Assembly: GCA_031308135.1 (NCBI GenBank)
Contig: JAHLJT010000631.1
Location: 155,327,276-155,391,275 of the forward strand
Reading direction: 5' to 3'
DNA from: Acheta domesticus
Taxonomy: Eukaryota > Arthropoda > Insecta > Orthoptera > Gryllidae
Length of the DNA stretch: 64,000 nucleotides
Part shown: positions 32,764-44,270 of the stretch, piece by piece
Layout: every line of letters starts with the position of its first letter
Numbering within the stretch: position 1 is the stretch's first letter
Notes under the pieces: model-generated
What the model was told of the DNA's origin: nothing
Database searches by the model: none
The model's input: the letters and a program-made list of their open reading frames with translations, nothing else
Program-made: the position numbers and the translations under genes

Positions 32764-34114
32764 ATTTTTTTCAATTTTCCCCCCTCCAGTTACCCTGGTG
32801 GGGCGGGAATTTATTCAAAATAGGGAAATACATATTATACACTCCAGCCGTTTAGGCTTGTGGAGTTAAGGGCGGGCTTTAACTTAAAAATACTACTTAA
32901 AAACTAACTTATTACTACTTAAAACTATTACATGGCTAGCCTTTTTGGGCCTAGCCTAGTTTATTTACAGGTGTAGATTTTTGAATATTAAGTTCTTGGG
33001 AATGTTCTTTGTTTCTTCTTTTTTAATTTTGTCGCATTCACTCACTCATTCATTCTTATAACTATATGTACAGCTCCTTCTCTCACGCATTCTCTCTCGC
33101 ATTCATACACACTACACTTCACTTCACTATATACATTTCACTTTCTCGCCACGGCGCCGACTTTACTCAAGCGTCCGTGGCGCCGCGACGTCTTCGGCCC
33201 CAGGCGGCCCAGGCCCGGCGTGGCGCGCGTCCGCGCCGCCCGCGCGGTTGCCGGCGTCGATGAGCGGCGACCGCCTCCCACCCACTGACTGCTCCCCCGC
33301 GTTGCACAGCTCAGCGAGCTTGTGCGGGGGAAGTGCGCGGAAGGTGAAGGCGACGTGCTGCGGACCCTTTCTTCTGTGGAAGGTCCTGTGCACGCCGCTA
33401 TGCCGGTCTCGCGCAGGATGCGCGGAGCTGACGGCCGCAGCGCCCTCGCGAGCCCCGTCTCGGCCCGCCGCTGCAGCTCCTCCGGGAACTGGCGACGACG
33501 CACGCCCAGGGTCTCGTAGACGACGGCATTTTTTGGGTGACAGTCCGGGGGGAGATTGGGGGTGTGAGGGCGCGCCGCTCTGTTCTCTGCGACCCGGATG
33601 GGGCGCAGAGTAGAAGGCGGAGCGGCCGCAAACACCTCGCACGCGTACGCCAACAAGGGGCGCACGCACGCGATGAATAAGCGGCGCTTTAGTTTGAGGT
33701 GGAGGTCAGGAGAACGGAGAAGAGGTTTTAAGAGAAGAGTCCTGGTTTTTATCTTGGCCGCGAGATATCGAGCGTGCGCGTGCCAGCGGAGGCCGCTGTC
33801 AAGCAACACGCCCAATTACTTCGCCTCGCTCTGCCACTGGAGACGCGCGCCCGCCAAGATCACTGTTTCATCGGGGTCAGCCCTCTTACGAGTGAAGTTG
33901 ACAGCTACGCATTTCTCCAGGTTCAGAGCGAGTCGCTTCCGACTTAACCAGGCAGGAAAAGTGGCGAGACAGTCGCTTAAGTACTTTACAGACTGCCTTC
34001 CGTTCGCCGATTTCGCGTAATACGCAAAATCATCCGCGAACATCAGGAGCCCGCAGCGCTGAATACCAGTTTTTGATTCAGCAGTGAGCGGCGCGTTGTT
34101 CACGTATATGCCGA
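32764..34114 (-). mobile_element. 5'-truncated jockey-like LINE with 14-bp target duplication
   Basis: The same 14 bases, ATCTAACAGCTATG, stand at 32750-32763 and 34115-34128 on either side. On the minus strand the element ends in GAAAAAAAT, a short poly(A). It codes for the C-terminal half of a reverse transcriptase and begins abruptly, the usual 5' truncation. It is markedly more GC-rich than everything around it. Confidence 0.85.
33138..34114 (-). pseudogene. Reverse transcriptase, palm end and thumb (jockey-like)
   Basis: Begins near FGIYVNNAPL, with the catalytic box GLLMFADDFAYYAKS (FADD kept), LSRKRLALNLEKCVAVNFT, then after a stop/frame shift near 33815 LGVLLDSGLRW-type sequence, KLKRRLFIACVRPLLAYACE, VFAAAP and LRPIRVAENRAAR. 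These are typical thumb-domain motifs of jockey-clade elements. Residues before the FADD box are missing. High CpG content suggests the copy is fairly young. Confidence 0.82.
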
Positions 34115-34349
34115 ATCTAACAGCTATGCTGACTCTGGTTGTCTTATATAGTCGTTGCCGACCGGAGCGCCGTACTCTGATTGGTTCCATATCTCTTTAT
34201 TTCAATACGCATAGCTGTACCAGTTTTTGTACCAGTTTGGCTTTTAAGTATATAAAGAGACAAGAGCTATTTAGTATCCAGTATCAAAAATTGTCTTGGG
34301 CTGTGAATTAGACACATGTAAAAAATAGAATTGTAAAATGCACCTATAA

Positions 34350-34644
34350 ATGTAAATGAAAAATTCTGAATGATGGAAAGGTAGTTGGTGGATCAGATCG
34401 CCCTATAGATACAGGGATGGAACTATTGCAAAATTATTATTGGCTTCCAATAAGGAGAAATGGCTTGAAAAGTATGCACCAAGATACATGGGCTACATTT
34501 TTACACAAGTCCTCAACAGATAATACACCAGTTCATCACCTTTGTCCAAAAAGAAGTGAAAGTTGGTGTAGATATCAACGATTGTCAATTACTGAAGAAA
34601 CTAGTAGTGCTACCAAAACATATAGTTTCTCTAAATGTTTCTAA
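34350..34644 (+). pseudogene. Fragment of a Mutator-like transposase-domain protein
   Basis: Reads LNDGKVVGGSDRPID, then LLQNYYWLPIRRNGLKSMHQ, TWATFLHKSSTDNTPVHHLC and RSESWCRYQR. Many arthropod genomes have repeated genes with the pattern DGK-x-(I/V)-GG-x-x-R-x-(T/I)-D, LQNYYG-x-AIR-N, W-A-x-(F/L)-x-H-x-x-ST-D-x-x-P-x-H-x-LCP, SWC-(K/R)-(Y/W), usually annotated as Mutator-like transposase domain. The fragment is about 100 residues and ends at a stop. Neither end of an element is visible. Confidence 0.6.
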
Positions 34645-34647
34645 ATG

Positions 34648-34835
34648 GTCTTAAATGCCATTACACTACTACATAAAGCAGCAAAAGTGTTTTCAACCAG
34701 CAAATTCTTTTTCTGCTCCGTGACCCGAACTCAGATCCTCAAAGTCAACGTGCCGGCACTCACACCACTACGACAAACAAGCGTCGTATGGTCGAACTCG
34801 GACAGAAAAATAACTAATGGTGCTACAACAGCACT
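34648..34835 (-). mobile_element. tRNA-derived SINE, copy 1
   Basis: On the minus strand GTCGTAGTGGTGTGAGTGCC gives a Pol III A box and GAGTTCGGGTCACGG a B box, about 35 bp apart. It is followed by AGAAAAAGAATTTGCTGGTT. The same sequence recurs at 39520-39715 on the same strand. Confidence 0.65.
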
Positions 34836-34954
34836 TACTTTCCCGGATTAGAGGAAACAGCTACGTAGTACTGAAATATTGCACTTCATGCGCTACTAAC
34901 ATCTTAGGTGACTACTCACCGTTTCCATCGCAATGTCAGAACTATGTGAATTTT

Positions 34955-35790
34955 ACAACTACACAAAAATAGAATACAAAAGTTTTGTAAACCTGTTATG
35001 GACAAAAAAGCCTGATACCCTGGACAATATAGAAATGCATTCCATAGGGCCATTATTAGAGAAGAGTATTTTTAAACCATGCAACAAATTCTCTACTCAC
35101 TACAAATGGTACAGCATTTGGTGAGAAAATTAAATATTTTCATGCAAATATCAACATAAATTAGACAATTATAACTCCTTTTCATACCGCTCCATCAGGT
35201 CACAACAATGACACGTAATTTACAGATATTCGCGAGCACAAAGTGAATTTCATTGTTGCAGACCCTGCATTGTCGCTATTCTGAGAGCTATTAATTTTTT
35301 CCCTTTTTTATTTCAAATATTTCAAAAAAGACAATTTCTAAAACATTAATGTGTAAGTTTATAACAAAAGTTCGAATGTAAGAAACGAACAAAGAAATAA
35401 TATACAAAATTTCACATTCTAATTTAAGACACACCCAGCTGTCCGAAGCGTAGTAAATTTACAGCGGCTATTATGTTTATCACAAAATTATAGAAAAACT
35501 ACTCGTATTTTGAAAAAATTAAGCATGACCTTATTTGAAGATGTAGTTTTGATAAATATATTCAATTGAAAAAAAAATTGTAGTTTTAAAATAGTAGTTG
35601 TAAGAAAACGACGAAAACGAAGAGCAGTCAATTCGGAGCGGCCTATTGTGTTTGTCAGGATATTATAGAAAAACTACTCATATTTTGAAAAAAATTCAAC
35701 ATGACCTTATTTAAAGATGTTTCTGATGGGCATATTTCATTAAGAAAAACAATCGTATCTTCACAATTGTTGTTGTAGAAAGTGTACAAT
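34955..35790. repeat. Dispersed repeat shared with 13737-14575
   Basis: Contains the same ordered text (ATACAAAAGTTTTGTAAAC, CCTGATACCCTGGACA, CAACAAATTCTCTACTCAC, GGATATTATAGAAAAACTAC). It ends at about 35790, where a left end of the AT-rich family begins. Confidence 0.75.
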
Positions 35791-35814
35791 TATAGTAGCG
35801 CACAGTTGTAGAAA

Positions 35815-36735
35815 GTGTACAATTGTAGTGGTACAGAATGGCACAGATTTTCGTGTATTAGTTTTCTATTTCCTTGGGTCTTCGCTAGCTATTCGGAATT
35901 GCCACATACTCTTTCTTGCCAGCTGCCGTCTATCACCGCACAAACTACTTTTTTGTCTTTTTCTTAATTTTTCTGTTTCCTATTGGTAGACCGAAAATTT
36001 TAGAATATTAAAGATCACAAAAACCTAGTCCTAAATGGCAATTTTCTTTTAAAAATAATGTGCTATAATAAAAATAATTGCGTTTTTAACGCTACTAAAA
36101 ATGCGAAATTTAAAGCTCATTTTCACAGAAAATTTGAGTTTCAAAATACTTTATTTGAAGTTATTTCAAGCACTTTCACTCACAAATATAATAATCTTTA
36201 CCAATTGCTGATAATGTGCATATTAAAGATGTGAGAGATAAATTTTATTTAATAGAAAAAAACTTTAATTTTGTAGTTCCAAAAAGACGCCGAAAAAATT
36301 TTAAACATTTGCAATTTTCGAAAATTCAGTTATCGGTGAAAATCGGACTCAGCCATTTTAATAAGTGTATTTTGCTCTATTCTTACAATAAATTAAAGAA
36401 AAAATTTGGAGCCGTTTTTGAGAAAATTTTGAAAATGTACGAGGGGGCTTCATATAAAGTACCCCCAAATTTTACAGTATCTTTTTTAAAATCTCAGAGT
36501 TTTGACTAGAACCAGATCGATGGAGGAATATTGATCTTGGAAGAAATCGTACGTATGGTTTAGGCGCTAGCTGTGTTCTCAGACGGACGTACAGGCAGAC
36601 GGACAGACAGGCGGACAGAGGACGTTTTCCTTTCAATTGGTTTTTTGGTATCAAGGACCCACAAAAGAGGGATTCTGGCTACACCACGTGTTAGATTTTT
36701 TTCTTAATTTAGCAACTGGTTTTATCCACTTTTAC
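35815..36735 (+). repeat. AT-rich hairpin family, plus copy of a third inverted pair
   Basis: Left end TAGTGGTACAGAATGGCACA at about 35827, then a body shortened by an internal deletion (it jumps at about 36240 to the last unit), GACG/GACA microsatellite at 36583-36625, ending at TTTATCCACTTTT where a minus copy starts. Confidence 0.75.
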
Positions 36736-39271
36736 TTTCCCGTATACGTGGAGTGATATACGTAGTATAGGGAAAGTTATGTAATGCTGCACGAAAAAAT
36801 GGCGAATTTTCGGCGGAAAAAAATTCATTGTCGGGCCGTGATAACGACAAAGTAGACAAAATCAGTTGCTAAATTAAGAAAAAAATCCCCTAACAGGTGG
36901 TGTAGCCAGAAACTCTGTTTCGTGTGTCCTACATACCTAAAAATCAATTGAAAGGAAAACGTCCGTCTGTCCGTCCGTCTGTGAACACTGCTAGCGCCTA
37001 AACCAGACCTGCACAACGCCTGCTCCCGCGGGCATTCTGCACTTGCGAGCCGGTCGTCTGCCCGTGGCAGCGCCGAAAGTGCAAGTAGTGGGGAGTAGGA
37101 AGCTTTGCGGGGAGGGGAGAAGTCTGACGTAGCACGACGCGGCGCGTAGATTGAATGCCAGGGCGTTTAATAATGATCCATGCTTCAAAATTAAATGACC
37201 ATTTGTTTAAATGGATTATGTCTAGTATTTCAAGTTACGAGGGTCATAATTCACTGTTTACGTTCTGTGCACTACTGTATATCCACCTTTGTATCCACCA
37301 CTATATGTATTTTCATGTTCCAATTTTTTAAAAGAAAATAACATGCTCATTGTGACTCTGAAGCAATATTTTAAAGCAATAGCTTTAAAATTTATGCTAG
37401 TATATAAGAAAAAAATATTATTTAATTCTATCTAGCACAAAATTGCAATTTAATAATTGATTGTTCACCAGGAATGTTATAATCTCCAAATCATAGAAAA
37501 ATGAACAAAATCATGAGAGCAATTTCTCACATCAAGATTGACATAAAATAGAATATGTTTAATAGTTACTTACTTAATGTTTAATAGCACATTTGTGACC
37601 ATTTTCCCCCATTATGAAACTGAATAAAAGAGATCAACGAGCAAACTTTTGTGACGATATATTACGGACAATCATAAGATAATCATGGGTATTGGTTAAA
37701 TAGAATGCAAAGGGCTTTATATTTTTATTCGATCTCGTACACGACTCCACTCTCTTATCAGAAATTAGAACAGAAAATAATCATGATTTTTTTAAGAACA
37801 ATATGTTTTTGCTTTGAGAGAACCGTGTTATTCAATTAAACACAGTTAATAAAAAATAGTTTATTGCTGTCATCATCAAACAAAAACAGTTCAGTATCAA
37901 AATTTTGTGTTTAGCACAACACTAAATTTGTGATTACATCGTAGCAAAGCGAATTACATTATAAGCCCTACAAGCAATTATAATACTTGGTGTCGAAATC
38001 TAATATGTATAATTCGTTGTAGTTTCATATTTCGCCCTGTCATATACCGAGAACAAACATTTGCAATATAATACAAAAGACAATATTACTTGAACTGTAT
38101 ACAACCGTCATGTTCTTGCCGATTGCTCTTTAAATTTACGCGCTATCTTTCGAATTGCGCATTTTGATTGGTGGTCCCCACTCCTAGATTTGGTCTCATC
38201 CCCACCCTTCATCGATTTTCTCATTTGCACGCAGCTCCTGAGGTCAGGGAAAGTGCAAAATGCTGTGCAGGTGTGGCCTAAACCATACGCACGATTTCTT
38301 CCAAAATGGATATTCCCCGGTCGACCTGGTTCTAGTTGAAACTTTGAGATTTTGAAAAAGATTCTGTAAAATTTGGGGGTACTTTACATGAAGCCCCCCG
38401 GAAATTTTCTCAAAATCGGCTCCAAATTTTTCCTTTAAATTTCGTGTAAGAATATATTAAAATACACTTATTAAGGTGGCATATCTCCGATTTTCACGGA
38501 TAACTTTGAATTTTCGTAAATTGCAAAAAAAAATAATATTTTTTTGCGCCTTTCTGGAACGACGTGGGGCCTGATTAAACGTATTACCGTTGCAATATTT
38601 ACGAGTACCAGTACTTTAAATAATGTCAAGTAAAATTTCTCGAAAACACAGCCGTTTTCTGTGAAAACCAGCTCAAAATGCCGCATTTTCTGAAACGCTC
38701 AAACGCCATTTTCTCATATGGGACCTGCAAATTTGTTCTTCAAACTTTTGTAACGGATAGTGATATGTACACTCTTTAATATGACGTAAAGGTTATTTTG
38801 AGTTATTTTTATATTTTTTCAAAAATTAAAAAAATGTAATTTTTTTGAAAGATCTTTCACATCATTAATATGCACATTATCAACAATTTGTAAAGATTAT
38901 TGTATTTGTAAGTGTAAATGCTTCAAGTAAAGTATTTTGAAAAAAAAAACATTTTCTGTGAAAATGAACTTCAAATTTCGCATTTTTAGTAACGTTAAAA
39001 CGCAAATTTCTTTGAAACGGCTCATAATTTTTAAAAGAAAAATGCCAATTAGGACTAGGTTTTTGTGTTCTTTAATATTCTAAAATTAATATTTCCGTTC
39101 TATCAAAAGGAAACCGAAAAGTTAAGAAAATGATTAAAAAATGTACTTTTGGCGGTGATAGATGGCAGCTGGCAAGAAAGAGTATGTGGCAATTCCAAAT
39201 AGCTAGCGAAGACCCAAGGAAATAGAAACCGAATACTGGAAAGTCTGTGCCATTCTGTAGCACCACTAGTT
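36736..39271 (-). repeat. AT-rich hairpin family, minus copy, split by a hAT element
   Basis: Begins with the palindromic end ACTTTCCCGTATACGTGG ... GTATAGGGAAAGT (36728-36778), then microsatellite at 36958-36982. It is interrupted at 37003 by a hAT element and resumes at 38276 (duplicated target GCCTAAAC), running to the left end GTGCCATTCTGTAGCACCAC at 39249-39268. Without the insertion it is about 1.26 kb. Confidence 0.78.
37004..38275. mobile_element. hAT-type non-autonomous element (1272 bp)
   Basis: Starts CAGACCTGCACAACGCC and ends GCTGTGCAGGTGTG, which are inverted (CA-ACCTGCACA). Perfect 8-bp target duplication GCCTAAAC at 36996-37003 and 38276-38283. GC-rich ends and an AT-rich centre, without transposase. 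It belongs to a different hAT family from the 650-bp MITE. Confidence 0.88.
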
Positions 39272-39398
39272 TCGTTATCAGCGCCCGGCAACAAATTTTT
39301 TTCTGGCGAAAATTCGCCATTTTTTTCGCGCAGCATTACATAATTTTGTCTATATTAAGTATATCACTCGTATACGTACGTATACGGGAAAGTAAAAA
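39272..39398 (+). repeat. AT-rich hairpin family, right-end fragment
   Basis: CGTTATCAGCGCCCGGCAAC, GGCGAAAATTCGCCATTTTT and the palindromic end ATATCACTCGTATACGTACG to GGGAAAGTAAAA. It sits directly against the left end of the previous copy. Confidence 0.75.
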
Positions 39399-39519
39399 AG
39401 GCACATGACAAATTCATGTAAAAAATAATTTAGGACAAAGTGTAAAAATTCCAGCATAGATATATTTTTTGCTTTATTTATAAAATTCAACTAGTGGTGC
39501 GACCAAAGCACATAATTTA

Positions 39520-39715
39520 TTAGATGTAAATGCCCCACAATATTCGCAATATTATACTTTTACATAACACGGCTAAAGTGTTTCCAACCAGCAAATTTGT
39601 TTCCGCTCCGAGGCCCAAAATCTGATTCTCAAGGTTAACACTTACACCACTGTGCCGGCAGTTACACCACTGTGCCACACAAGCACCATATGGGTCGAAC
39701 AGAGCCATAAAATGG
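39520..39715 (-). mobile_element. tRNA-derived SINE, copy 2
   Basis: Same SINE as at 34648-34835. The head contains a small tandem duplication (TTACACCACTGTGCC twice at 39641-39676), so the A-box region is present twice. Confidence 0.62.
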
Positions 39716-39929
39716 TAAATGCCTGATAAGAAAACAATTGATATGATGGTACATACGTTTTACAAATCCAAGGAGAGATGTGAAAAAATAGTGAAAAGTT
39801 TAAATTCGAAAATTATATTCATACACTTACCAGTTTATTTATCAATATTTGTGATTAGAATTCGTTCAAATGATTTTCAATAAAGTTTGCTAAAGCTAAT
39901 TCTCATTCTAGTTTATTTCTTGCGTCAAC

Positions 39930-40690
39930 AGAGTATTTTAACGAATAATGCTCCCCGGCCAACACTGGAACAGGCGATGCTTCCCTCCGAAGATCTGGGT
40001 TCATGCTCGCCATTCACCGACCGCGGCCATCCTGGCAAAACATGGCATTTACAATTATCGTAAATTTCAAGAGCAAATTACGAAAAAACTACCCGTTTTT
40101 TCAGAAAATTGTACATGTTCTTATTTAAAATGCTAATTTTGTACAACCGACTTTGTTTGAGGCAAAAATTTCTATCTTCAATTTTGCAGTTTTGAAATCG
40201 TTATTTGCAATTTTCGAAAAATTGGGGATATCAAGGAAAATAATACCTGCATCATTTTCGTAAACGTCCTTCGCACTATTCAACAACAAAATTTAATAAA
40301 AAAAATTGGGAGCCATTCTTTTAACTTTGAAAATGTCCAAGGAGCTTCATGTAAAGTACCCCCCAAAGTTAAAATATCGGTTTTAAATTCCAGGAGCCTC
40401 GACATGAGCCAAATCGATTGGGGAATGTCAATTTTGAAGAAAATCAGCTGAACAGTTTTGGCGGTAGCGTTGACCACAGACGGACAGACACACGGACGGA
40501 CGGTTTGCTGTCAATCGAGTTTTTGGTATCAAGAAGCAACAAAACATGGATTTTGGTTACAGCATGAATTAGAGGATTTTTTCCTAAATTTAGTAACAAG
40601 TTTCATTCACTTACCAGACCCCAAATATAAGAGTTTTTCTGAAGAAAATTTGCGGCGCACGATACCAGAACATTCTCATCTTGCGAAGAA
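39930..40690 (+). repeat. AT-rich hairpin family, diverged plus copy
   Basis: Contains CAAGGAGCTTCATGTAAAGT, GAGCCAAATCGATTGGGGAA, GACGGAC microsatellite at 40477-40503 and the text following it (TTGGTATCAAGAAGCAACAA). It is the same sub-type as 46110-46465. The palindromic end is degraded. Confidence 0.65.
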
Positions 40691-42355
40691 TTCGTAAGGC
40701 CAGAAAGTGAATTATATACATAAGCATTCTCTACCTCCTGCAGTTATTGACTTTAGAAAACCAGTATACATAGACCTAAAAAATATGTTTGCACGGTAGG
40801 ACCCAGAATGCAAACGAAAGCCTGAATAATTGCGTTTGGGAAGAGATATCCGAAACCATTTTTGTTGGGTTTCAAAACTGAAGATAGGGGTGTTAGATGC
40901 AGTGTTAACTTTTAATGAAGGTGCAGTTAATAACAGCAACCTTCATTAAATAACAATAACCATTTTAATGAAGGCGAAGAATAAAAGTTCTGAAAGAAAT
41001 GGGTGTAAAAATTGGAAACAACGATGGTAAACAGCTGAAGGAAGTATAGCGAGAGAGTTTACAATACAAATAGAGTAAGTGAAGTGACAACAAAAGAAGC
41101 TTGGCTAATAAAAAGACAGAGAAAACACAAAACATCCCAAAGAATATACAAGAAGATTATTAATCAGGAACGTTCTGGGGCAATGTAGAATTACACGTTT
41201 TATTTTGTTTTCGATGTTTCTGAAAATATTTTTTCATACTTTTGTACCTTTTTTCCAAACCTGGTGTACCAATTTACTTGAAACTTGGCACAAATTTTCA
41301 ACATATATAGATACATGTCTGGTGGAAAAATTATTTATGTGTCATGAATATTAACCGTATATAAAGAATTAAAAAAATTAAAATATTAAATAATAAATAA
41401 AAAATGAATTTAAAATATTATGATTTTAAATATTTTCAACAATTCATATCTTTTTCCTCTTAACTTTGGTATATTAAAAGCGGTACAGAATATCCGTAGA
41501 AACATTTAAAGTAGTCTTGCAAAATTTTATTTATGTATGTCATTTGCACTCTGAGAAAATGGTGCACAAATACAACAATGCATTTTTGAATTTTGTTTTT
41601 ATTGTTTTAATTTTTGTATCCAAAATAAATTACATACAGGTTTAAATAGGATAAGTGATAATGCTGAAAGAACAATACGTCATTAGAAAAAATATTAGAC
41701 AAAATGGATATATACTTTAGAATAGGAAGGGAAAATGCGAGACACACGGTTCCCTTAAATAAAGTATGTTGTCATAATTTATTTTGAAAACGTTCTAGTT
41801 AGGTAATTTAAACATGAATTAAATATTTGTTTAATTTTATAGTACATTCTTCGTAAAATAGAATGGGCATTTTAAAAGTATGAGAAAATAGATGCCAAAT
41901 TATCGGTGCCTTTCTCAGAGCATATTTTTAATATATTCAGTGACATTTCTCTCTAAACTTTTGGAATATCATAGTGTGGAACATCTGGTTTGCATTCCGT
42001 ACTACATACCTAAGGCTGTCAGGAAATTTACAACAAATTACCCTGAAAAGTCTATTACACGAGTGTTGGTAGTAAAATATTTACATTTCTTATGTTAGCA
42101 CTAGTGAGCATAAAAGATGAAGGTTGCTGTTATGTTATATGAGTGTATAAAAACGTGTTTGAATAAATGTATGTAGCATGTGTTTCTAAATTATAGGCCT
42201 GTGTGTTTTGCCAAGAATCCCAGACATCCCAAATATTCAACAACGAGTCCTTCCAAATTCAAAATTAGACAATCAAAAAAGAATGTTTAACATACAAAAT
42301 GGATCATCTTCCCTTCCTTCTGACTGCTTTCTGATTAAACAATGTTGATTTACAG
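40691..42355 (+). other. DNAI7 intron 5, end; unassigned
   Basis: AT-rich intron. CAACCTTCATTAAATAACAA near 40920-40980 shows a short local duplication (TTTTAATGAAGGTG / TTTTAATGAAGGCG). No mobile element recognised. Confidence 0.4.
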
Positions 42356-42546
42356 GTGCACACCAAGTTTTGCTCTGAACTACAACATCATTTTGATGTT
42401 GCTACTTATAGATTATTACGCTTTGTTGAGGATAATATGATACTTGAAGGACTTAACGAATATAATTATAACCTGATGGCCAAAAACTTTAAGCTGTATC
42501 TCTGGACAAAGTTACCATTGCCCAAGCCTATGATTGAACCAATACC
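42356..42546 (+). CDS. DNAI7: DNAI7 exon 6
   Basis: Acceptor GATTTACAG, donor GTGAGT. The 191-bp exon reads VHTKFCSELQHHFDVATYRL and later NLMAKNFKLYLWTKLPLPKP, matching the family pattern of a helical segment (LQELLHLKFGVAT-type) followed by the V-x-LYVWANL-type strand. It ends with two bases of a codon (CC) that exon 7 completes with G to give proline. It lies 14.6 kb from exon 5 across a transposon-filled intron. No damage is seen. Confidence 0.86.
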
Positions 42547-42578
42547 GTGAGTAATAAATAATGGAATTTATTCGTTCA

Positions 42579-42600
42579 CACACACACATATATATATAGT
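42579..42600. repeat. CA/TA microsatellite
   Basis: CACACACACATATATATATA, a short dinucleotide repeat just after exon 6. Confidence 0.85.
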
Positions 42601-43005
42601 GTGTAATTATAATTTAGTGTATATAATTTAGTCGCGATGACAAATGCCCGGCTTCACGCTCTGGTAAACATCTTTTGTTGATATTAAACCTTGAACTTGC
42701 ACATGCAGGAAATGGCGTTAACTGGATTTGAAGGTTTGAAGTAAAACATGATTCCATCTGGTAAGCAAGTCACTTATTATCTTAAATAAAATTTCATACA
42801 TAATTAGGCCGAAATTCGCAACGCACTTTGTTTGAGAAACTATTTCTACTTTCTACAACTATAACTACCTACAACTACTATTCTTCCTTCTCTCTTGGTT
42901 CTTGTTAACGATGTTTACACAATTGTATATGGAAACACAAACCATTCAGTTCGCCGTCCACCTCCACGATGACGCCGGTACCTGCGACCGTCCCTCACCA
43001 GCACA

Positions 43006-43127
43006 GAGAGAGAGAGAGAGACAGAGAGAGAGACAGAGAGAGATAGAGAGATAGAGATAGAGAGAGATAGAGACAGAGAGAGACAGACAGAGAGAGATAT
43101 AGAGAGAGATAGAGAGAGAGATAGAGG

Positions 43128-43166
<39 letters not shown>
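43006..43166. repeat. GA (GAGA/GACA/GATA) microsatellite with a TA core
   Basis: Long purine repeat of AGAGAGAGAC- and AGAGATAGAG-type units with ATATATATATAT at 43130-43142. Minus-strand frames rich in Leu-Ser are artefacts of it. Confidence 0.92.
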
Positions 43167-43167
<1 letters not shown>

Positions 43168-44270
43168 TGGTTCAGCCGCCTTCTTTGACGGCGCCCCAAC
43201 AACAAATTCAAGGATAGACCATTTCGTGGCTCCACACACAATGGACACAGCTGAATTGGCGATGCCAAAGACCCCGTCTTACCGATCGCTCGTTCGGTGG
43301 TACCGGCGCCCGATCACCGTGTTGCGTAGTCCGGTAGCGAACCACTTCCCATTTATCATTCGGATGCCATTAACTATCGCGCCTGTCGCTCCAATCTATC
43401 CATTAGTTGTTTGCTAACTTCGGAACTAGTCTCTCCTCGTATGTGATTTACGCCATGAGTAGAAGGCTCAAAGAGTTTTATTTTCGCGCAGTGCCAACTA
43501 CCACAGTTCTTTAACGAGTTTCCCTTCTCCGTAGCCTACTGCATCAAGCTATTTGCTCCGTCTCTCGATCGTTACTCGACCTCAGTCATTTTCAATCTCC
43601 CTTTCGTTCATCGTTCCTACACCGCGAAGCCTCTTCTCACCATCCTATCACGTTCTGCAAAACTCCGCCCTCTGCCCTCTCATCCAATTTTTATAATATT
43701 TTTCTTGTAAAACTTTCCACTGATTTTCTATTGGTTCGTGGAATTCGGGGTCACCCCACTTATAGCGTACACGTCGAGTTCCTACGCACGCACGTGCAGC
43801 GAGAATGCTATTACCCGCGGGAACAATTACTTTTATTAGTCGCCGATGTTTCTCTTGGATTTATTATTTTACAAATGCGCAGCCGGTCCGAGAGCTGGCT
43901 TGGCTACATCTATCTGCCCGATTATCGGAATCGGTGACAAACGCAACGACGCCCGTTCCTAGTTCCGCCTCTATCAAGTAATCCGGTAGCTGTGTCAAAT
44001 GTTTGCCTTTGTGTGGAAAGCGGGCCACATGTCGGATGGCGCCTGTCTCTCCTCTTTCCCCCGGATTGTAAATCTATCGACCCCCCGGCCGCCCGGACCG
44101 CTCACCCTACACAGCCTGCTCTGCTCATTTCGTGTCGAGATCGCACAATACGCCTTGTTCGGTTACCTTGCCTTCTCGTCCTTGCGCCCTAGAATACCTC
44201 TTTTTACATTACTTTCTATCATATGCTCTGTATATGTGATACATCACAATATATATGTATAAATGAATAT
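43167..44270. other. GC-richer block, unassigned
   Basis: Noticeably less AT-rich than the surrounding intron, with no recognisable protein, LTR or tRNA-like box. It could be the terminal part of an unknown retroelement; I cannot support a name. Confidence 0.35.

Larger units (their letters stand above)
31661..34252 (-). mobile_element. Tc1-like transposon interrupted by a LINE
   Basis: Left end at about 31661 (TATACACTAAAGAGAC, then AAAACCGATACATCTGCC). On the opposite strand the right end at about 34252 reads TATACTTAAAAGCC, then AAAACTGGTACAGC, an imperfect inverted match, with TA at both borders. The transposase lies on the minus strand between 32731 and 31762. A jockey-like LINE (32764-34114) is inserted between the transposase start and the right end, which is why the element measures 2.6 kb; without it the length is about 1.2 kb, normal for Tc1. 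Confidence 0.8.

Noticed and set aside
33138..33815. Several overlapping long frames on both strands in the GC-rich block
   Set aside because: Only the minus frame with RT thumb motifs is supported; the rest are shadows of high GC content.
42915..43268. Leu/Ser-rich open frames on the minus strand
   Set aside because: They translate a GA/TA microsatellite; both overlapping frames are equally open.
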